Shown here: positions 24,312 through 32,679 of the stretch, one piece after another
Layout of the letters: each line of letters begins with the position of its first letter
How positions within the stretch are numbered: position 1 is the first letter of the stretch
Program-made: the position numbers and the translations under genes
Notes under the pieces: model-generated
The model's input: only the letters and a program-made list of their open reading frames with translations
Database searches by the model: none
What the model was told of the DNA's origin: nothing
Assembly (NCBI RefSeq): GCF_017104965.1
Contig: NZ_JAAGPR010000014.1
Span: 122,317 to 186,316 of the forward strand
DNA length: 64,000 nt
Reading direction: 5' to 3'
Source of the DNA: Paraburkholderia sp. Ac-20340
Lineage (GTDB): Bacteria; Pseudomonadota; Gammaproteobacteria; Burkholderiales; Burkholderiaceae

Positions 24312-25514
24312 TTACTTCTTCTTGTTGAACATGAGCATCAGCGAATCCCACACGCGACCGACGATGCCGGCTTGCGGCACAGCCTGCAGGGCGACCAGCG
24401 GGAACTGCGCGAGCACCTTGCCGTCCGCGCCGACGAACTTCGCCGTGCCGACCTGCTGGCCGTCCGCGAGCGGCGCGATCAGCGGGCTGGTGATCTCGAT
24501 CTGCGGCTTGGCCTTGTCGGCCGCGCCCTTGGGCAGCGTCACGAACTGATCCTTCTTCACGCCAACCTTGACGCTGTCTTCCGCGCCCTTGTAGACGCGC
24601 GGCGTCGCCACGGCCTGGTTCGCGCCGTAGATGCGCGTGGTGTCGTAGGCGCTATAGCCGTAGTTGAGCATCTTCAGGCTGTCCTGCACCCGGTCGTGCT
24701 CTTTCTGCTCGCCCATCATCACCGAGACCAGACGGCGATCGCCGCCGCCCGCCATCGGGCGCTTGGCCGAAGCGATCAGGCAGTAACCGGCCGCTTGCGT
24801 GTGGCCGGTCTTCAGACCGTCGACCGTCGGGTCGATCCACAGCAGGCGGTTGCGGTTCGGCTGCTTGATGTTGTTGTACTTGAATTCCTTGACCGAGAAG
24901 ATGCTGTAGTACTCGGGATAGTCGCGAATCAGGCGCGCCGACAGCGTGGCCAGATCGCCCGCCGTCGTGTAGTGATTCGGGTCGGGCATGCCGTTCACAT
25001 CGGCGAAATGCGTGTGCGCCATGCCGAGCTTCTGCGCCTCGGCGTTCATCATGTTGACGAAGTTCGCTTCGCTGCCGCCGACCAGTTCGGCCAGCGCGAT
25101 CGCCGCGTCGTTGCCCGACTGGATGATCATGCCGTAGACGAGGTCGTGCACGGACACCGGCTTGTTCGCCTCGATGAACATGCGCGATTCGTCGGTCTTC
25201 ACGCGACGCACGGCTTCGCTCGGCGTGACGATCTGCTCCATCGAGATCTTCTTCGTCTGCAGCGCCTCGAACGTGAGGTACGCCGTCATCAGCTTGGTCA
25301 GCGATGCGGGTTCGACGCGCTCGTCAGCGTTGCCCGAAGCGAGCACCTGGTTGGCGGTGGCATCGACGAGCACCCACGAACGCGCGTTCACCGCGGGCGG
25401 CGGCACCTGCGCGAAGGCCGATGCACTCGCGAACAGCGTGGCGCCGAGCGTGAGGGTACGAACGATGGAGGGGGAAACAAAGGAGGACTGCTGGCCGTTG
25501 GAGAGAAAACGCAT
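24312..25514 (-). CDS. dacC: D-alanyl-D-alanine carboxypeptidase (PBP5/6 family)
   Basis: Periplasmic peptidoglycan enzyme that removes the terminal D-Ala. About 400 aa. Signal peptide ending near ASAFA, the SLTK, SGN and KTGHT active-site motifs, then a C-terminal PBP5-type beta domain and a short amphipathic end (SLMLMFNKKK) that would anchor it to the membrane. ATG at 25514 gives the best signal peptide; the frame is open to 25571. Confidence 0.95.
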   Translation of the reverse strand: MRFLSNGQQSSFVSPSIVRTLTLGATLFASASAFAQVPPPAVNARSWVLVDATANQVLASGNADERVEPASLTKLMTAYLTFEALQTKKISMEQIVTPSEAVRRVKTDESRMFIEANKPVSVHDLVYGMIIQSGNDAAIALAELVGGSEANFVNMMNAEAQKLGMAHTHFADVNGMPDPNHYTTAGDLATLSARLIRDYPEYYSIFSVKEFKYNNIKQPNRNRLLWIDPTVDGLKTGHTQAAGYCLIASAKRPMAGGGDRRLVSVMMGEQKEHDRVQDSLKMLNYGYSAYDTTRIYGANQAVATPRVYKGAEDSVKVGVKKDQFVTLPKGAADKAKPQIEITSPLIAPLADGQQVGTAKFVGADGKVLAQFPLVALQAVPQAGIVGRVWDSLMLMFNKKK

Positions 25515-25861
25515 AGGTTCAGGTCGGACGGGATTGGGGTCGGGATGAACGTTGCGCGCCATGCGGCGCACGGTCGGGTGAGCCGGAATGCGGCGCCTCG
25601 CTCACGCGCCTGGATGAGGTCCAGGCGGGCGCGGCTGGCCGCAAAAAGAGCGCTCATTATACGCGTCACGTAGGGGCGTTTTTCGATGAAGCCACACGTT
25701 TGCGCGTACCTGTCGTGCATTTTTCACGCGTCGCGTATTTCCCGCACGTTTTTTTCGGCGTGCTTCTCAACTATTTCTCAAGAAATTCTCACGAACTTCC
25801 GACGCACGCCTTACACCGTCCACGCAATCGGCTGACGCAGAAACTCACTCAATACGAAGGC
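25515..25861 (-). promoter_or_regulatory. dacC upstream region with a TATAAT box
   Basis: This 347-bp gap has no supported gene. A perfect -10 hexamer TATAAT reads on the minus strand at 25661-25656, about 140 bp before the dacC start, without a good -35. The remainder is T-rich on the plus strand near 25730-25790. Confidence 0.4.
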
Positions 25862-26494
25862 TCAACGCCAGGCATCGACGATGATGCGTTTGAGCACATG
25901 CAGCTTGCGATGCAGGAAGTGTTCTGCCCCCGGAATCACCACCACGGGTAGTTCCTGCGGGCGCGCCCATTCGTACACCGACAGAATCGGCACCGTGTCG
26001 TCGAGTTCACCGTGAATCACGAGCGTGTCGTCGCGCACCGGGGCCACTTCCCAGCGGCTCGCCGCCGTGCCCACAAACACCATGCGCTCGATTGCGCCAC
26101 CGGCTTCCTGGTAGCGCTTCGCCACGTGCGAAAGCACGAAGGTGCCGAACGAAAAGCCCGCGAGCACGAGGGGCACATCGCTTTGGCCCGGCTGCGCGCG
26201 CATGTACTCGAGCAGTTCGAGCAGATCGTCCTGTTCGCCGATGCCGTTGTCGTGCGTGCCGGCCGTCGTGCCCACGCCGCGGAAATTCGAGCGGTAGACC
26301 ACGTAGCCCAGTTGCACGAGCGTGCGCGCGAGCGTCTGCGCGACCTTGTTGTCCATCGTGCCGCCAAAGAGCGGATGCGGATGCGCGACCAGCGCGATGC
26401 CGCGCACGGTCGTGCCGGCGTCCGGGCGGTCAAGCGCGCATTCGATCGTGCCGACGGGGCCGTCGATATGAAACTTCTCGGTTTGTGCGTTCAT
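25862..26494 (-). CDS. Alpha/beta hydrolase (dienelactone-hydrolase-like)
   Basis: 210 aa, cytoplasmic. VAHPHPLFGGTMDNKV is the oxyanion-hole region and GFSFGTF is the nucleophile elbow. Asp in HGELDDTVP and His in PGAEHFLHRKL complete a plausible triad. Families with HPHP and FGG motifs act on unknown ester substrates. It lies downstream of a ferredoxin gene with a 54-bp gap. Confidence 0.85.
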   Translation of the reverse strand: MNAQTEKFHIDGPVGTIECALDRPDAGTTVRGIALVAHPHPLFGGTMDNKVAQTLARTLVQLGYVVYRSNFRGVGTTAGTHDNGIGEQDDLLELLEYMRAQPGQSDVPLVLAGFSFGTFVLSHVAKRYQEAGGAIERMVFVGTAASRWEVAPVRDDTLVIHGELDDTVPILSVYEWARPQELPVVVIPGAEHFLHRKLHVLKRIIVDAWR

Positions 26495-26548
26495 CTTTCT
26501 GCAGTTCTGTCAGGTTCCGGGCGCAACGGGATGGGGGCGATCGGTCGC

Positions 26549-26884
26549 TCAGACGTCCTTGCGGTCGATCATCAGGCGCTCGACCGGCTGGCCGTTCTGC
26601 AGATGCGAAACCACGATTTCGTCGATATCGCTTTCGTCGATGTAGGTGTACCAGGTGCCTTCCGGGTAGACCACCAGCACCGGGCCTTCCTCGCAGCGGT
26701 CGAGGCAACCCGCCTTGTTGATACGCACCTGACCCGGACCCGAAAGGCCCAGTTGCTTGACGCGCTTTTTCGCGTATTCCTGCATGTTCTGCGCGTCGCA
26801 GCTTGCGCAGCTAGGACGCTCCGCGCCGGGATCGCGCTGGTTCAGGCAGAAGAAAACGTGATGCTTGTAGAAGGAATCGGTCAT
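26549..26884 (-). CDS. Thioredoxin-like 2Fe-2S ferredoxin
   Basis: 111 aa. Cysteines in FFCLNQRDPG, CASCDAQ and KAGCLDRCEEGP are arranged as in thioredoxin-like 2Fe-2S ferredoxins (Shethna/NuoE type). YPEGTWYTYIDESDIDEIV closes the fold. Partner enzyme unknown. Probably co-transcribed with the hydrolase that follows. Confidence 0.9.
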   Translation of the reverse strand: MTDSFYKHHVFFCLNQRDPGAERPSCASCDAQNMQEYAKKRVKQLGLSGPGQVRINKAGCLDRCEEGPVLVVYPEGTWYTYIDESDIDEIVVSHLQNGQPVERLMIDRKDV

Positions 26885-27008
26885 GGCGTGGCGCTCTATT
26901 GTCTGATCGCGTGGAGACGGCGAAGCCTGCGAGGCTTGCGCGGCGCGGCGCGCGCACGAGTGCGGCGGCCGCGATGAAAGGTTCGAATGCGTAAAGCGGA
27001 TGCGGTCG

Positions 27009-27014
27009 ATTATA
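27009..27014 (-). promoter_or_regulatory. Candidate -10 box for the ferredoxin-hydrolase unit
   Basis: TATAAT on the minus strand, about 125 bp upstream of the ferredoxin start, in the gap after the VanZ gene. No clear -35. Confidence 0.35.
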
Positions 27015-27050
27015 GCGAGCGCGGCCGCTTCGTTCCGGGCGCCGCGTGGC

Positions 27051-28262
27051 TCAGCGCGCGCGCCGTGCAAGCCACGCGCGCTCCAGCGAGAACGCCGTCC
27101 AGCCCAGCGCCATCCACGGCCAGGTCCACGCCAGCCAGCGCGCCAGCCCGTTGAAATGCAGATAGCGGCCCTGGCGCCAGTCGGCCAGCACCACATCGAA
27201 ATAAGGATTCACCGACAGCACGTTGACCAGAGCCAGCGCAACGGCAAGCGCCACGGTCGCCGCCGCCGCGCGCGCGGTGCGCGGTAGGCGCAGCGCGAGA
27301 AAGGCCGCCAGCGTGCCCCACACGAGACCCGCGAGCGCGCCGGGCGTCGCCCAGTCGAACAGCAGGCCGCTTTGCGATTGCAGAAAAGTCGCGCCCGCTT
27401 TCACCACCAGCGTGGTGGCGAGCAGCACCACGATCAGGCGGGCGCGCGGCGCACGCGCGCGCATCGGCAGCGAGGCGAAGGCCGCCGCGCCGAACAGGTT
27501 CAGCGTCGTTACGATCGCTTCCCAGTCGCTGTCGGGCAGACGTGCAACCAGCGCATCGGGCAAGGCGCGCAGATGCCAGGCCGCGGGCGTCCACGCGAGC
27601 ACGGCGTCCTGCATCGATACATCGAAACGCTGCCAGAGCGCGCGCGGCCAGTCGCCCATGCCGAAGAGGCGCGGCGCCGGAAACATGGTCGCGAACGGCC
27701 AGAGCGCGGCCAGCACCATCAGCGCGCCGGCGTCGCGCTCGAACCAGCGAAAACGCAGCCGCCGCAGGAAGCCGCGCTCCAGCAGCGCGCCGGTGAGCGG
27801 CGCCGCCAGCAAGGCGCCGAGCAGCGCGCCGAGCGCATTGGTGGCGAGATCGAGATTCGAGGCGACGCGCGTGGGCAAATAGGTCTGCACGGCTTCCATC
27901 ACGCCGGACAGCAGCGTGCCGCCGAGCGTCGCCAGCGCGATCGCCGCCAGCCCGCGACAGCGCGGCCACACGGCGAGCACGGCCAGCGCGCCGAACGGCA
28001 TATAGCCGAGCACATTGGTGACGATGTCGAAAACGGTCCAGTAGCGCGGGAACGGATCGCCAAGATAGGCGAGCGGGCTCAGGCCGAGCGAGCGCCAGCC
28101 CGAAAACGGATACCAGGAACCGTAGACGATCAGCGCGGCATAGAGCGCGAACGCCTGGCGCGAGAGCGTCGAGGACCGGCGCGGCAAGGCCTCGGGCGCG
28201 CGGGCTTCGACATCGTCGCGCTCGCCTGCGGAAGGGGATTTGGAGGTACTGTCGCCGCTCAT
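27051..28262 (-). CDS. VanZ-family multispanning membrane protein
   Basis: 403 aa with about eight to ten hydrophobic helices. The first half has the VanZ pattern: VYGSWYPFSGWRS, FDIVTNVLGYMPFGAL and SGVMEAVQTYLPTRVASNLDLATNALGA. The second half has additional helices. A charged cytoplasmic N-terminus of about 30 residues precedes it. VanZ proteins occur in glycopeptide resistance and envelope contexts; the precise role is unknown. Confidence 0.85.
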   Translation of the reverse strand: MSGDSTSKSPSAGERDDVEARAPEALPRRSSTLSRQAFALYAALIVYGSWYPFSGWRSLGLSPLAYLGDPFPRYWTVFDIVTNVLGYMPFGALAVLAVWPRCRGLAAIALATLGGTLLSGVMEAVQTYLPTRVASNLDLATNALGALLGALLAAPLTGALLERGFLRRLRFRWFERDAGALMVLAALWPFATMFPAPRLFGMGDWPRALWQRFDVSMQDAVLAWTPAAWHLRALPDALVARLPDSDWEAIVTTLNLFGAAAFASLPMRARAPRARLIVVLLATTLVVKAGATFLQSQSGLLFDWATPGALAGLVWGTLAAFLALRLPRTARAAAATVALAVALALVNVLSVNPYFDVVLADWRQGRYLHFNGLARWLAWTWPWMALGWTAFSLERAWLARRAR

Positions 28263-28341
28263 TTCACTGCTCTTGCCGATGCCGCCCGCTGCTTTGCCAT
28301 CTCATGCCGCTGATCGCAGGCAGCGCCACCATCGGCTCACT

Positions 28342-28980
28342 TCATGGCGTGCCGGCAAACGCCTGCACGCTCAGCCACGCGCCGATCTGGCCCGCAAAGT
28401 CGTCGCTTGCCGCGCGCAGCGCAGCCGCGCCGCCCGCCGCGTCCTGCGAACTGGCCGGCGCGCGCGAGATGAACGAACGCTGCGCAATCACCTTGCCACC
28501 CTGCATCAGCGTCGCGCGGGCGGCCAGCACGCCGGAACTGGAATTCGCGTTGTCGAACACCTGTTCGAACTCGGTCAGCTCGATCTTGAGCATGGGCGCG
28601 GGCACGGCGTCGGCGCCCGAGAGCACCGTCGCGCGCGACGACAGCGAGGTGCGCAGACGCTGCGTGAGCAGGCGCGCGGGCGACATGGTCCAGCGGCTGT
28701 TGGCGTAGCGGCTTTCGCGCTGCGCGTCACCGCTGATGCGATAGAGGATGCCGTCGTGGTCGAGCGTGGGTGGCGCGCTCACTTCGAGCACCTTGAGCGG
28801 CGGCAGCGAAGGCGGCGCGGGCTGCGCTTCGAGCGGCCCGAGGTCGTAGCGGATATCGGACAGCGCGGCCTGATTGCCCGCGCAAGCCGCGACCAGCGTG
28901 CCGACGGCAATTGCCGCCAGCAAGGCGCGGCCCAGCCCGGCGAACGAGCGCAATGAAAGTGAAGCGGCGTGGCGTGACAT
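28342..28980 (-). CDS. PqiC/YmbA-type ABC transport auxiliary lipoprotein
   Basis: 212 aa. Signal peptide and lipobox LVAAC, then YDLGPLE, the typical start of these lipoproteins, and MSPARLLTQRLRTSLSS. In PqiABC-like systems this lipoprotein sits in the outer membrane and receives the MCE tunnel. It is the last gene of the permease-ATPase-MCE-lipoprotein series. Confidence 0.87.
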   Translation of the reverse strand: MSRHAASLSLRSFAGLGRALLAAIAVGTLVAACAGNQAALSDIRYDLGPLEAQPAPPSLPPLKVLEVSAPPTLDHDGILYRISGDAQRESRYANSRWTMSPARLLTQRLRTSLSSRATVLSGADAVPAPMLKIELTEFEQVFDNANSSSGVLAARATLMQGGKVIAQRSFISRAPASSQDAAGGAAALRAASDDFAGQIGAWLSVQAFAGTP

Positions 28981-29187
28981 GGCGTTTCCTTCTGTGTCCT
29001 TCGTGTTGCAGCGGCCCGGCAACTCAGTCGTTCGCGGTCCGGCGATTCCTTGCAGCGCGCCCGGCATTCACCTCGCCTCGCGCGCATCGAAGCTACTCCG
29101 ACCATGTTGCAGCGCCGCAGTTCGCGCGGCGCGCCGGGAATCGCACCCAGGCCGGCGTTTTCGAAACCCTTCGATCAGGGCCGCGCC

Positions 29188-30153
29188 CTATTTTCCAGCC
29201 GATCCGGCCGGCCACGAGAAGCCCGCCTCGCCCGGCCCCGGCGCGGGCAGCGGCGCGCCGCCGAACAGCAGACTGCGCGGGCTGCTCGTGAAGGTGCCCG
29301 CCGCGCGGTCCACCGACCGCATCGCGGAGCGCACATCGTCGGTCAGCGAATCGACGCGTGGCAGCGTGTCGTAACCCACCCGCGCGGAAAGCTCCGCGAT
29401 CGACTCGTTCATCGACGTCAGCGCCTGTCCGGCCTGTTGCGCGGCCGTGCCGGCCTTGTTCAGATTGACCTGGAACGGACCGTCCGGGCGATTCACGCTG
29501 ACGATCAGCTGATTGGTCGATTGCAGCGTCTTCTGCAGATCGGCGACCGTGCCCGGCAGGCGCTGCGCGGTCGGCTGCAACTGTTCGGCCAGCACATTCA
29601 CGCTGCTCGCGGCCTGCTGCAAGGAAGCGACCGTCGCCATCACCTGCTTGCGGTTGTCCTCGCTGAGCATCTGGTCGACGTCGCTGGCGATGTTGTCGAG
29701 CTTGCGCAGCAGCGCGTCGCCGCGCCGCTGAAGCTGGTCGAGCAGCCCGGGCCGCAGCGGCACCTCGGCCACATGCTTCTCCGACGAAGGCAGCGGCGAA
29801 AGATCGAGATTGTTGTCGTCGAGCTGCACGAAGGCGATGCCGGTCACGCCCTGCAAGGCCAGCGTGCCGAAGGTCGAACGCGTCATCGGCGCTTTCTGGT
29901 CGATCAGCACGCGAATGCGGATCTGCCCCGGATGATTCGGATCGAACTGGATCGACTGCACCTTGCCCACGTCGATGCCGCGATAGCGCACGGCCGCGTC
30001 CGGGTACAGCCCGGTCACGCTGCTGTGCGAGATCATGTCGTAGGGCACGCGTACCCTGTGATCGGCGCTGAAGAAGAAGACCGCCAGCGCGATCGCGGCC
30101 AGCAGACCGATCGTGAAAAGCCCGGCCCAGAACGCATGCGGTTTGTTTTCCAT
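29188..30153 (-). CDS. MCE-domain (MlaD/PqiB-like) protein
   Basis: 321 aa. One N-terminal transmembrane helix (AGLFTIGLLAAIALAVFFF), one MCE domain with SHSSVTGLYPDAAVRYRGIDVGKV, then a long helical region (residues 130-290) and a Pro/Gly-rich end. It binds lipids in the periplasm between the inner-membrane transporter and the outer-membrane lipoprotein. 82 bp downstream of the ATPase gene. Confidence 0.92.
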   Translation of the reverse strand: MENKPHAFWAGLFTIGLLAAIALAVFFFSADHRVRVPYDMISHSSVTGLYPDAAVRYRGIDVGKVQSIQFDPNHPGQIRIRVLIDQKAPMTRSTFGTLALQGVTGIAFVQLDDNNLDLSPLPSSEKHVAEVPLRPGLLDQLQRRGDALLRKLDNIASDVDQMLSEDNRKQVMATVASLQQAASSVNVLAEQLQPTAQRLPGTVADLQKTLQSTNQLIVSVNRPDGPFQVNLNKAGTAAQQAGQALTSMNESIAELSARVGYDTLPRVDSLTDDVRSAMRSVDRAAGTFTSSPRSLLFGGAPLPAPGPGEAGFSWPAGSAGK

Positions 30154-30235
30154 CGTCAGATTCCCTCGTTGACGGCCGTTTCGATGACCGCTTCAGCGTC
30201 GGCAGCTTCCGCGGCCCTCGAGCTGTGCAACCTGT

Positions 30236-31153
30236 TCAACACGGTTTGGCGCCCACCGAAGCCGGCGCGAGCGCCGCCGCCGGCAGCTTCGCGCGGCGCT
30301 CGGGCGGCAACGCCTGGAGCGCGCGGCGCCCGCGCATGCCCAGAAAATATTCGCGGATAAACGGATCGTCCACGCAGGCCGCCTCTTCCACCGGCGCGGC
30401 CACCAGCACCTTGCGCTCGGCCAGCACGGCGACGCGCGTGGAAAGCGCGACCATCGCGTCCAGATCGTGGGTGACCAGCACGACGGTCAGGCCGAGCGCC
30501 CGGTGCAGCGTGCTGATCAGATCCACCACTTCGTCCGACGAGCGCGGATCGAGCCCCGCCGTCGGTTCGTCGAGAAACAGAAGCTCCGGCTCCAGCACGA
30601 TGGCGCGCGCCAGCCCCACGCGCTTGACCATGCCGCCCGAGAGCGCGGCCGGCATCTTGGAGGCGTGCTTGCACGGCAGGCCGACCATTTCCAGCTTGAG
30701 CATGACGATGTCGCGCAGCAGATCGGCCGGCACCTTGCCGAGTTCGCGCACTGGCTGCGCCACGTTGTCGAACACCGACAGCGACGAAAACAGCGCGCCG
30801 TGCTGGAACAGCATGCCGGTGCGCGTGCGCATGAGGCGCGCGCGTTCCGGTTCGACCTGCGAAATGTCTTCACCGAACATCTTGATCGTGCCGGATGTCG
30901 GCCGCTCGAGGCCCAGGATCTGGCGCACGAGCGTGGTCTTGCCGGAGCCCGAACCGCCCACGATCGTCACGATCTCGCCGCGCCGGATCTCCAGATTCAG
31001 ATGCTGATGGACGATGTTGCGCCCGTAGCGCTTGGTGAGATTGCTCACCTCGATGATGGGCTCGCCGATGGCCGGCAGCGGCAGGTCGTCGGCGACCTTC
31101 TTGAGCGGCGTGCTCATCGCGCCTGTCGTGCTCGTCGCGCCCAGCGTACTCAT
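30236..31153 (-). CDS. ABC transporter ATPase (MlaF-like)
   Basis: 305 aa. Walker A GGSGSGKTT, signature LSGGMVKRVGLARA, Walker B LLFLDEPTAGLDP and an H-loop VTHDLD. ATG at 31153 overlaps the permease stop (ATGA), which indicates coupling; an in-frame ATG at 31117 is an alternative. Both the N- and C-terminal tails are longer than usual for MlaF. Energises lipid movement with the adjacent MlaE-type permease. Confidence 0.94.
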   Translation of the reverse strand: MSTLGATSTTGAMSTPLKKVADDLPLPAIGEPIIEVSNLTKRYGRNIVHQHLNLEIRRGEIVTIVGGSGSGKTTLVRQILGLERPTSGTIKMFGEDISQVEPERARLMRTRTGMLFQHGALFSSLSVFDNVAQPVRELGKVPADLLRDIVMLKLEMVGLPCKHASKMPAALSGGMVKRVGLARAIVLEPELLFLDEPTAGLDPRSSDEVVDLISTLHRALGLTVVLVTHDLDAMVALSTRVAVLAERKVLVAAPVEEAACVDDPFIREYFLGMRGRRALQALPPERRAKLPAAALAPASVGAKPC

Positions 31154-32283
31154 GACAGCCCCACGTTCTGGAACAGGATCGCGAACACGGCGTCGGCGAG
31201 GATCACGATGGTGATCGAGGTCACCACCGAAGTGGTCGTGCCTTCGCCCAGACTCTGCGAATTCGCCTTGATCCGAAACCCAAAGTGGCAACCGACGATG
31301 CCCACCAGCATGCCGAACGCCACGCCCTTGCCCAGCCCGATCCAGAGATTGGCGATCGGCACCACGCTCGGCAGCGAGCGGATAAACCACGACATATCGA
31401 TGCCGAGCACCGCCTTGGCTGCCAGCGCTCCGCCCAGCAGCGCGATGATATCGGTCCAGATCACCAGCAGCGGCATCGCCACGCCCAGCGCGATCACGCG
31501 CGGCAGGATCAGCCGCAGCCCGTGCGAAATGCCCATCACGCGCATGGCGTCGAGTTCTTCGGTCACGCGCATCACGCCGATCTGCGCCGTGATGGCGGAA
31601 CCGGAGCGCCCGGCCACGAGAATCGCCGCCAGCACCGGCCCGAGTTCGCGGATCACCGCGAGGCCCAGAATATTGACGATGAACTGGTTCGCGCCAAACA
31701 GACGCAACTGCTGCGCGGACAGATACGACAGCACGATGCCGATCAGGAACGCCACCATCGCCGTGATCGGCAAGGCGCGCGCCCCTGCGTTATAGACGTT
31801 CGCCGATATCTCCACCCACGGCGTGGCCTTGGGCTTGCGCAGGATGAAAAGCAGATCGAGCACGACGCGCCCGAGCATCGCGAGGCCGCCGTACAGATGA
31901 TCCCAGAACGCGAAGATCCCGAGGCCGAGTTTCGTGATGGGGTCGATGCGCACCACGCGCTCGACGGGTTCGCGCACCGAATCGAGCAGCGCGATGCGCT
32001 CGAAGATGTCGCGCTGGGTGTCCGACAGCGCGACCAGATCGGCCGGCAGCCGGTGACCCCAGACGCGCCAGAGCGCCTGGCCGCCCACGTGATCCATGCG
32101 TTCGATACGCGACAGATCCCATTGACCGACCCGCTCGCCGACCAGTTCGCGCAGCCGCCGCACCGCGCCGCCCTGATCGCGGTCGCGCGCGAGCGCCAGC
32201 GCGGTCCACTGGCCGGACAGGCGCACGATTTTTCCCTGGGAGCCGGCCGCGATGTCGAGGCCGGGCGGTGTCTCTTGAGTCAA
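31150..32283 (-). CDS. MlaE-family permease with N-terminal STAS-like domain
   Basis: 377 aa. Residues 1-110 look like a STAS-type domain (KIVRLSGQWTALAL, WDLSRIERMDHVGGQALWRVWG). It is followed by an MlaE permease of about five helices with ILGLAVIRELGPVLAAILVAGRSGSAI. The extended N-terminus is found in a subclass of MlaE proteins. The start is uncertain: TTG at 32283 lacks a clear Shine-Dalgarno. First gene of the four-gene lipid-transport unit. Confidence 0.9.
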   Translation of the reverse strand: MTQETPPGLDIAAGSQGKIVRLSGQWTALALARDRDQGGAVRRLRELVGERVGQWDLSRIERMDHVGGQALWRVWGHRLPADLVALSDTQRDIFERIALLDSVREPVERVVRIDPITKLGLGIFAFWDHLYGGLAMLGRVVLDLLFILRKPKATPWVEISANVYNAGARALPITAMVAFLIGIVLSYLSAQQLRLFGANQFIVNILGLAVIRELGPVLAAILVAGRSGSAITAQIGVMRVTEELDAMRVMGISHGLRLILPRVIALGVAMPLLVIWTDIIALLGGALAAKAVLGIDMSWFIRSLPSVVPIANLWIGLGKGVAFGMLVGIVGCHFGFRIKANSQSLGEGTTTSVVTSITIVILADAVFAILFQNVGLS

Positions 32284-32387
32284 GGCGGGGCGCTCGGGCG
32301 GGGAAATGATCAGTCATTGTAGCGAACGCGCCCTGTTTCGTCGGTCCGGGCGCGCACCGACGCCGCAGCTTTCAGGCGCCTTCCCGA

Positions 32388-32543
32388 GCCTGTGGATAAT
32401 TCTGTGGAAGAACTGTTGGCAGGCTGTGGGAACGGTGTGGAACATTAAGACAGTAAGCGATATTTCTCGACGACTCCGTATTACGGCCTGTGGATTATTC
32501 TGTGGATTTCCTGTTGGCCGCTTGTGGATCGGCTGTGAATTGC
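32388..32543 (+). repeat. Duplicated array of TGTGGA/DnaA-box-like motifs
   Basis: Motifs begin at 32391, 32403, 32425, 32436 and again at 32489, 32501, 32523, 32534: the same 12-22-11 spacing twice, offset by 98 bp. The first, TGTGGATAA, is the perfect inverse of TTATCCACA; the others are relaxed (TGTGGATTA, TGTGGATTT, TGTGGAAGA, TGTGGGAAC and so on). All point the same way. The two 56-base units (from 32388 and 32486) agree at about 40 positions and both contain CTGTTGGC. Confidence 0.75.
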
Positions 32544-32560
32544 CTAAAAATCAGGCAATT
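32538..32560. other. Inverted repeat at the end of the motif array
   Basis: AATTGCCT and AGGCAATT arms around AAAAATC. There is no T-tract. Possible operator or transcript structure upstream of birA. Confidence 0.45.
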
Positions 32561-32666
32561 TCGCGGCGCAGGATCGGCTATTTTGTGGCCGAGCTAGTGA
32601 GGCCCCTTTCGGTCGCGCCAGGTTTGCACGCGCGTGCGTCAGCGCGGCATCGAGCCACTACGCCAC

Positions 32667-32672
32667 TACAAT
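32667..32672 (+). promoter_or_regulatory. Candidate -10 box of birA, suggests leaderless mRNA
   Basis: TACAAT ends only seven bases before the birA ATG, and no Shine-Dalgarno precedes the ATG. If used, transcription starts at or next to the start codon. Confidence 0.4.
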
Positions 32673-32679
32673 ACGCACC

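Larger units (their letters stand above)
32284..32679. other. Divergent mlaE-birA intergenic region with motif array
   Basis: 396 bp without a gene. It holds eight direct TGTGGA-like motifs (32391-32542), a hairpin (32538-32560) and a TACAAT box (32667-32672) just before birA. Confidence 0.6.

Noticed and set aside
25388..25720. 110-residue minus frame upstream of and overlapping dacC
   Set aside because: Overlaps the dacC signal peptide region in another frame and covers the likely promoter.
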